Shown in pieces: positions 57,718 through 64,000 of a DNA stretch of 64,000 bases. A program made the translations under genes and the position numbers. This stretch comes from Cytobacillus solani. Lineage in GTDB: Bacteria; Bacillota; Bacilli; Bacillales; Cytobacillaceae. Position 1 is the first letter of the stretch, and each line of letters begins with the position of its first letter. The notes beneath the pieces were generated by a model. That model saw only the letters and a program-made list of their open reading frames with translations, made no database searches and was not told the DNA's origin. The stretch spans positions 4,927,451-4,991,450 of the forward strand of contig NZ_LJIX01000006.1 in NCBI RefSeq assembly GCF_001420595.1. Direction: 5' to 3'.

Positions 57718-57810
57718 ATAATTGAGAAGCTAGTAAAAAAATAACCTGACATTAAACGTCAGCTTTTATATAGATGATTGATTTGTAAGTTATGCATAAT
57801 GAAAGTGTAG

Positions 57811-59748
<1,938 letters not shown>

Positions 59749-59755
59749 TAGGATG

Positions 59756-59790
59756 CCAGGATAGATACAAGATTATTCTATCCTGGTTTT
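59756..59790 (+). terminator. Intrinsic terminator between gyrB and gyrA
   Basis: CCAGGATAG, 13-base loop, CTATCCTGG and TTTT, 7 bp past the gyrB stop. gyrA may therefore need its own promoter in part. Confidence 0.75.
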
Positions 59791-59795
59791 ACATA

Positions 59796-59950
59796 GAAAA
59801 GTGAAGGCGACTGCCCAGCTCCGACAAGCATAAGACGAGCTAGCTGGAAGGTTGTTCTTTAACCTTCTAGCTAGATTGGCTTATGACCTCGAGGAGCTAG
59901 GAGCCGCAGCTGGACAAGTAGAAAAGCGAAGGTGACTGCCCGGCCTCGAT
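59796..59950 (+). repeat. Dispersed intergenic repeat, copy 3 (between gyrB and gyrA)
   Basis: GAAAAGTGAAGGCGACTGCC, GACAAGCATAAGACG, a GGAAGGTTG..TTAACCTTCT hairpin and CTTATGACCTCGAG, then a second partial start, GAAAAGCGAAGGTGACTGCC. Same family as 29976 and 50278. It widens the gyrB-gyrA gap to 282 bp. Confidence 0.75.
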
Positions 59951-60030
59951 ACAAGAGAAAAGGCATGAAGTCGCCAGATGATAAGCATGTAAACATGCTG
60001 GAAGTTTCACTTAAAAGGGAGGTTCTTTAA

Positions 60031-62550
60031 ATGGCCGAAACTCCGAAGTCTCAGGTAAAAGAAAGAAATATAAGCACAGAAATGCGTGAGTCATTTCTTG
60101 ATTATGCGATGAGTGTTATTGTATCTCGTGCATTACCCGATGTTCGAGACGGTTTAAAGCCTGTTCACCGTCGTATTCTATATGCGATGCATGACCTTGG
60201 TATGCACTCGGATAAGCCGTACAAAAAGTCAGCTCGTATTGTTGGGGATGTTATTGGTAAATACCATCCTCATGGTGATTCAGCGGTATATGAAACAATG
60301 GTCCGGATGGCACAGGATTTTAACTATCGATATATGCTCGTGGATGGACATGGAAACTTTGGTTCTATTGATGGGGACTCTGCCGCAGCTATGCGTTACA
60401 CAGAAGCTCGGATGTCTAAAATCTCAATGGAGCTTCTACGAGATATTAATAAAGATACGATTGATTATCAAGATAACTATGATGGAGAAGAAAAAGAGCC
60501 AGTTGTTCTTCCCGCACGTTTTCCTAACTTATTAGTTAATGGAACTTCAGGGATTGCGGTAGGGATGGCAACGAATATTCCGCCACATCAGCTTGGAGAA
60601 GTGATCGACGGTGTCTTAGCAGTAAGTAAGGATCCTGAAATAACCATTCAAGAGCTAATGGATATTATTCCAGGCCCGGATTTTCCAACTGCTGGTATTA
60701 TTTTGGGGCGCAGCGGGATTCGTAAAGCTTATGAAACTGGAAGAGGCTCCATTACTTTAAGAGCGAAGGTAGAAATTGAGCAAAAGCCAAGTGGCAAGGA
60801 AGTCATTATTGTCAATGAAATTCCTTATCAAGTGAACAAGGCAAAATTGATAGAAAGAATTGCGGAGCTTGTAAGGGATAAAAAAATTGATGGCATTACT
60901 GACCTTCGGGATGAATCTGATCGCGAAGGTATGAGAATTGTTATTGAGGTTCGTAAAGATGCAAATGCTAATGTTTTATTGAATAATTTATATAAGCAGA
61001 CAGCTTTACAAACAAGTTTTGGTATTAATTTACTTGCTTTAGTTGATGGGGAACCTAAGGTATTAAACTTAAAACAATGCTTAGTTTATTACTTAAACCA
61101 CCAAAAGGTTGTTATTCGCCGCAGAACAGAGTTTGAATTAAGAAAAGCAGAAGCTCGTGCACATATTCTGGAAGGTTTGCGCATTGCACTGGATCATTTA
61201 GATGAAGTCATTGCATTAATCCGCAGTTCCCAAACAACAGATATCGCGCGTGAAGGATTAATGTCGAAGTTTAATTTATCCGATAAGCAAGCACAGGCGA
61301 TTCTTGATATGCGTCTTCAGCGTTTGACTGGATTAGAACGTGAAAAGATTGAAGAAGAATATGCTAACTTAGTTAAACTAATTGGTGAGCTTAAAGCTAT
61401 TTTAGCGGATGAAGAAAAACTATTGGATATTATCCGTGAAGAATTAATTGAAATCAAGGAACGATTTGACGATGAGCGCCGCACAGAAATTGTTGCAGGT
61501 GGAATTGAGCAAATTGAAGATGAAGACCTTATTCCGCGTGAGAATATTGCCATCACACTGACTCATAAGGGTTATATTAAGCGACTGCCTGTATCGACTT
61601 ATCGTTCTCAAAAGCGCGGAGGTCGCGGAATTCAAGGAATGGGAACAAATGAGGACGATTTTGTCGAGCATTTAATTACTACTTGCACCCATGATACGAT
61701 CCTTTTCTTTACAAATAAGGGGAAGGTTTATCGTTCAAAAGGGTATGAGATTCCAGAATTCAGCAGAACAGCTAAAGGGATACCGATCATCAATCTCCTT
61801 GGAATTGAGAAGGATGAATGGGTGAATGCGATCATTCCGGTAGAAGAATTTGTTGATGACTGGTTCTTATTCTTTACAACAAAAATGGGGATTTCCAAGC
61901 GTTCCCCTTTAAGCTCATTTGCCCATATTAGAAACAATGGATTAATTGCATTGAATTTGAGAGAAGATGATGAATTAATTTCTGTTCGCTTAACAGATGG
62001 CAATAAGGAAATCATTATTGGAACAAGTAATGGATTGCTTATTCGATTCCCAGAAACGGATGTTCGTTCAATGGGGCGTACAGCCACAGGTGTGAAGGGA
62101 ATTAGTTTAAATGGCGATGATGAAGTTGTTGGAATGGAAGTTTTAGAAGAACAATCTCAAATATTAATTGTGACTAAGAATGGTTATGGCAAACGTACTC
62201 CTTCTGAAGAATATCGAGTTCAAGGAAGAGGCGGAAAAGGAATCAAGACATGTAATATAACCGAGAAAAACGGCAATCTTGTTTCCATGCGGGCTGTAAC
62301 TGGAGAAGAAGACTTAATGTTAATTACAACGGGTGGAGTCCTTATTCGTATGGCAGTAAGTGATATTTCAACAATGGGTCGTAATACCCAAGGGGTAAGA
62401 TTGATCCGTTTAGATGAAAGTCAGAATGAATTTGTTGCTACTGTTACGAAGGTTGAAAAAGATGAGGATAAATCAGATGAAGAATTAACAAAGCCAATTG
62501 AAAGTGCTGATGCAAACCTTGAAGATGATGGGAATAATGAGCAAGAATAA
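60031..62550 (+). CDS. gyrA: DNA gyrase subunit A
   Basis: 839 residues. The winged helix with quinolone-resistance region [19 protein letters not shown] (positions ~80-98, Ser at the 84-equivalent, Glu at 88-equivalent: wild type), the catalytic Tyr in [13 protein letters not shown] near 122-124, and a C-terminal beta-pinwheel with the GyrA box QRRGGRG-like [16 protein letters not shown] lies 7 bases before the ATG. Confidence 0.98.
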   Translation: MAETPKSQVKERNISTEMRESFLDYAMSVIVSRALPDVRDGLKPVHRRILYAMHDLGMHSDKPYKKSARIVGDVIGKYHPHGDSAVYETMVRMAQDFNYRYMLVDGHGNFGSIDGDSAAAMRYTEARMSKISMELLRDINKDTIDYQDNYDGEEKEPVVLPARFPNLLVNGTSGIAVGMATNIPPHQLGEVIDGVLAVSKDPEITIQELMDIIPGPDFPTAGIILGRSGIRKAYETGRGSITLRAKVEIEQKPSGKEVIIVNEIPYQVNKAKLIERIAELVRDKKIDGITDLRDESDREGMRIVIEVRKDANANVLLNNLYKQTALQTSFGINLLALVDGEPKVLNLKQCLVYYLNHQKVVIRRRTEFELRKAEARAHILEGLRIALDHLDEVIALIRSSQTTDIAREGLMSKFNLSDKQAQAILDMRLQRLTGLEREKIEEEYANLVKLIGELKAILADEEKLLDIIREELIEIKERFDDERRTEIVAGGIEQIEDEDLIPRENIAITLTHKGYIKRLPVSTYRSQKRGGRGIQGMGTNEDDFVEHLITTCTHDTILFFTNKGKVYRSKGYEIPEFSRTAKGIPIINLLGIEKDEWVNAIIPVEEFVDDWFLFFTTKMGISKRSPLSSFAHIRNNGLIALNLREDDELISVRLTDGNKEIIIGTSNGLLIRFPETDVRSMGRTATGVKGISLNGDDEVVGMEVLEEQSQILIVTKNGYGKRTPSEEYRVQGRGGKGIKTCNITEKNGNLVSMRAVTGEEDLMLITTGGVLIRMAVSDISTMGRNTQGVRLIRLDESQNEFVATVTKVEKDEDKSDEELTKPIESADANLEDDGNNEQE

Positions 62551-62560
62551 TAATAAGCAG

Positions 62561-62590
62561 GAGGGACACAATTTAGTGTTCCTCTTTTTT
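62561..62590 (+). terminator. Intrinsic terminator of gyrA
   Basis: GAGGGACAC, 6-base loop, GTGTTCCTC then six T. Confidence 0.85.
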
Positions 62591-62644
62591 ATTAAAATGG
62601 AGTAGAATAGTATTAAGGACTCATGACATTTGAGGTGTGAAGAC

Positions 62645-63736
62645 ATGCGTGTAAATATAAATGAACTTCAAGAAGGGTGTATTTTAACAGAAGATATATA
62701 TAGTCTGACAAATCGCCCAATCATTAGTAAAAAGACGATTATTACGAATGAATTAATTGAAATATTAAAAGCTTTTTTAATTAAAGAGGTTCCTGTAGAC
62801 AAATTGATGGTTAACGGCTCTCCATTTCTGCCGAAGGAAATTTTGGATGATGACGGAAATGAGCAAAAAATTGCCCCATCCATAATTGAGGCTAGTTTAG
62901 AAGATTCATTTTTAATGGGTGTCAGGGATTATAAGAAAGAATTTAATAATTGGCAAGCAGGTCTTCCTATTGATATTTCAAAAATTAGGAATATTATGAT
63001 CCCTCTCGTAGAGAAGTCAGAAATAACCCCATCTGAATTATTCTCCTTGCATCATCTATCAACGCAAGATGAGTATTTATTTCAACATGCGGTTGCAGTT
63101 GGATTAATAAGTGCGTTTATAGGAAAAAAGCTTAGAATGAATAAAGGGGATATTGTTCAGTTAGCTATTGGAGGATGTTTATCTGATGCTGGAATGGCAA
63201 AAATTAAACCAGCAATTTTAAATAAGAAATCTACATTAACCAAACAGGAATTTGAGGAAATGAAAAAACATACGACCTATTCGTACAAAATGGTTCAGAA
63301 TATCTCTCTTTTAAGGGAAAGCACAAAAATTGGTATCTTGCAGCATCATGAAAGATTAGATGGCAGCGGGTACCCTTTAGGAGAGAAGAATAATAAAATT
63401 AATATTTTTGCTAAAATCATTGGTGTTGCTGATACGTTCCATGCTATGACATGCAGCCGTTTATACAGACGAAAACAATCGCCGTTTAAAGTGTTAGAAA
63501 TGATGCTTCAAGATATGTTTGGTAAATATGATATTACTGCAATGCAAGCTATTGGATCAGGTATTATGACATTTTCAATCGGGAGCAGCGTAAAGCTATC
63601 CGATGATCGAGTAGCAGAAATTCTATTTATTGAAGAAAAGTCCCCGACGAGACCACTCGTAAAAATTAGCAATACGGATGAGATTATCCATTTAGAAAAA
63701 AACCGCCAATTATTTATAGAGGAAGTACTAAAATAG
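62645..63736 (+). CDS. HD-GYP domain protein with altered HD motif
   Basis: 363 residues from 62645 (GAGGTG upstream). An N-terminal region of about 140 residues precedes an HD-GYP domain: FQHAVAV (first His), then CLSDAGM where HD is expected (Ser for His), MKKHTTYS, and an intact HHERLDGSGYP with GVADTFHA. HD-GYP enzymes hydrolyse cyclic di-GMP. With the HD histidine gone, catalysis may be weak or lost, leaving a sensor or scaffold. B. subtilis has an unrelated gene (yaaC) here. It stands between gyrA and the first rRNA operon. Confidence 0.85.
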   Translation: MRVNINELQEGCILTEDIYSLTNRPIISKKTIITNELIEILKAFLIKEVPVDKLMVNGSPFLPKEILDDDGNEQKIAPSIIEASLEDSFLMGVRDYKKEFNNWQAGLPIDISKIRNIMIPLVEKSEITPSELFSLHHLSTQDEYLFQHAVAVGLISAFIGKKLRMNKGDIVQLAIGGCLSDAGMAKIKPAILNKKSTLTKQEFEEMKKHTTYSYKMVQNISLLRESTKIGILQHHERLDGSGYPLGEKNNKINIFAKIIGVADTFHAMTCSRLYRRKQSPFKVLEMMLQDMFGKYDITAMQAIGSGIMTFSIGSSVKLSDDRVAEILFIEEKSPTRPLVKISNTDEIIHLEKNRQLFIEEVLK

Positions 63737-63763
63737 GCCGTAATTACACGGTCTATTTTATAT
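63731..63763 (+). terminator. Intrinsic terminator of the HD-GYP gene
   Basis: AAATAGGCCG, 8-base loop, CGGTCTATTT (one G-U pair), followed by T-rich DNA; the first bases overlap the stop codon. Confidence 0.75.
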
Positions 63764-63777
63764 TTACTAAAAAATGC

Positions 63778-63806
63778 TTGCAATAATAATATTAGATTGA
63801 TATAAT
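63778..63806 (+). promoter_or_regulatory. rRNA operon promoter P1
   Basis: TTGCAA, 17-bp spacer, TATAAT. The first of two tandem sigma-A promoters before the rRNA leader. Confidence 0.85.
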
Positions 63807-63855
63807 AATTCAAGTCAGCAGGAGACGAGTTTCCTTAAAAGAGGAAAATATCTTC

Positions 63856-63884
63856 TTGACTCACAGAAACCTATATGGTATATT
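63856..63884 (+). promoter_or_regulatory. rRNA operon promoter P2
   Basis: TTGACT, 17-bp spacer, TATATT. Second tandem promoter, 72 bp between the -10 of P1 and the end of this one. Confidence 0.88.
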
Positions 63885-64000
63885 AATAAAGTTGCTTCTA
63901 AAAAAGAAGTGCGTTATTAATGAATTGCTCTTTGAAAACTGAACGAACAAAAAAACGTCAACGTTAATTCAAGTTTTAAAACTTAAGAGCTAATCTTACT
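63885..64000 (+). ncRNA. Leader of a ribosomal RNA operon (partial, upstream of 16S)
   Basis: Contains the antitermination box A TGCTCTTTGAAAACTGAAC at 63926-63944, typical of Bacillus rRNA leaders, plus a short TTCTAAAAAAGAA dyad. The mature 16S 5' end (GAGTTTGATC) is not reached before the window ends. Confidence 0.85.

Overview
The window is a stretch of a low-GC Firmicute chromosome around the replication origin. It is almost certainly from the family Bacillaceae: gene order from walR through purA, dnaC, rplI, gdpP, rpsR-ssb-rpsF, ychF, spo0J-soj, noc, rsmG, mnmG, mnmE, jag, spoIIIJ, rnpA and rpmH to dnaA, dnaN, yaaA, recF, remB, gyrB and gyrA follows Bacillus subtilis. The sporulation-linked genes (spoIIIJ, spo0J/soj, yyaC) and the DnaA-box/DnaA-trio layout fit too. 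Genus cannot be fixed from sequence reading alone.

Layout. (1) 1-2.9 kb: a DbpA-type RNA helicase cut by the window edge, then a Crp/Fnr-type regulator divergent from an MFS transporter. (2) 2.9-16.7 kb: an accessory island ending exactly in the 3' end of rlmH. Five further copies of the last ~26 bp of rlmH, all in the same orientation, lie at about 2929, 5365, 8583, 11197 and 13491; the sixth is rlmH itself (16705). They split the island into five cassettes of 2.3-3.2 kb: MocR regulator + flavoprotein; nitroreductase + WYL regulator + GyrI-like protein + unknown; LysR regulator + F420-ligase-like protein; a plasmid-type actin partition operon with a candidate centromere; and a higher-GC DUF6138-like gene with a truncated Cap4/DUF4297 defence gene. 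rlmH is the SCC (staphylococcal cassette chromosome) integration gene in staphylococci, so this looks like an SCC-like tandem array in a bacillus, with no ccr recombinase in view. Five of the six copies have an intrinsic terminator or palindrome just before them.

(3) 16.7-30 kb: rlmH, a small CxxH/CxxC protein with a DnaA-box cluster, an HtrA protease, the walRKHIJ operon (essential cell-wall two-component system), an M23 endopeptidase, three tRNAs (Lys, Glu, Phe), purA with PurR-type boxes, and the replicative helicase. (4) 30-41 kb: rplI, gdpP, yybS, a chemoreceptor, rpsR-ssb-rpsF, two orphan oligopeptide-type ABC permeases, ychF and a DUF951 protein. (5) 41-52.6 kb: yyaC, a DUF554 membrane protein, spo0J-soj with an internal parS, noc, rsmG, mnmG, mnmE (with a second DnaA-box cluster), jag, spoIIIJ, rnpA, rpmH. 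Most genes here run on the minus strand, away from the origin.

(6) 52.6-64 kb: bipartite oriC flanking dnaA, then dnaN, yaaA, recF, remB, gyrB, gyrA and an HD-GYP-like protein on the plus strand. The last 220 bp hold two tandem rRNA promoters and a box A leader, so an rRNA operon begins just past the right edge. Three copies of one dispersed repeat (near 30.0, 50.3 and 59.8 kb) and one copy of another (48.4 kb) sit between housekeeping genes.
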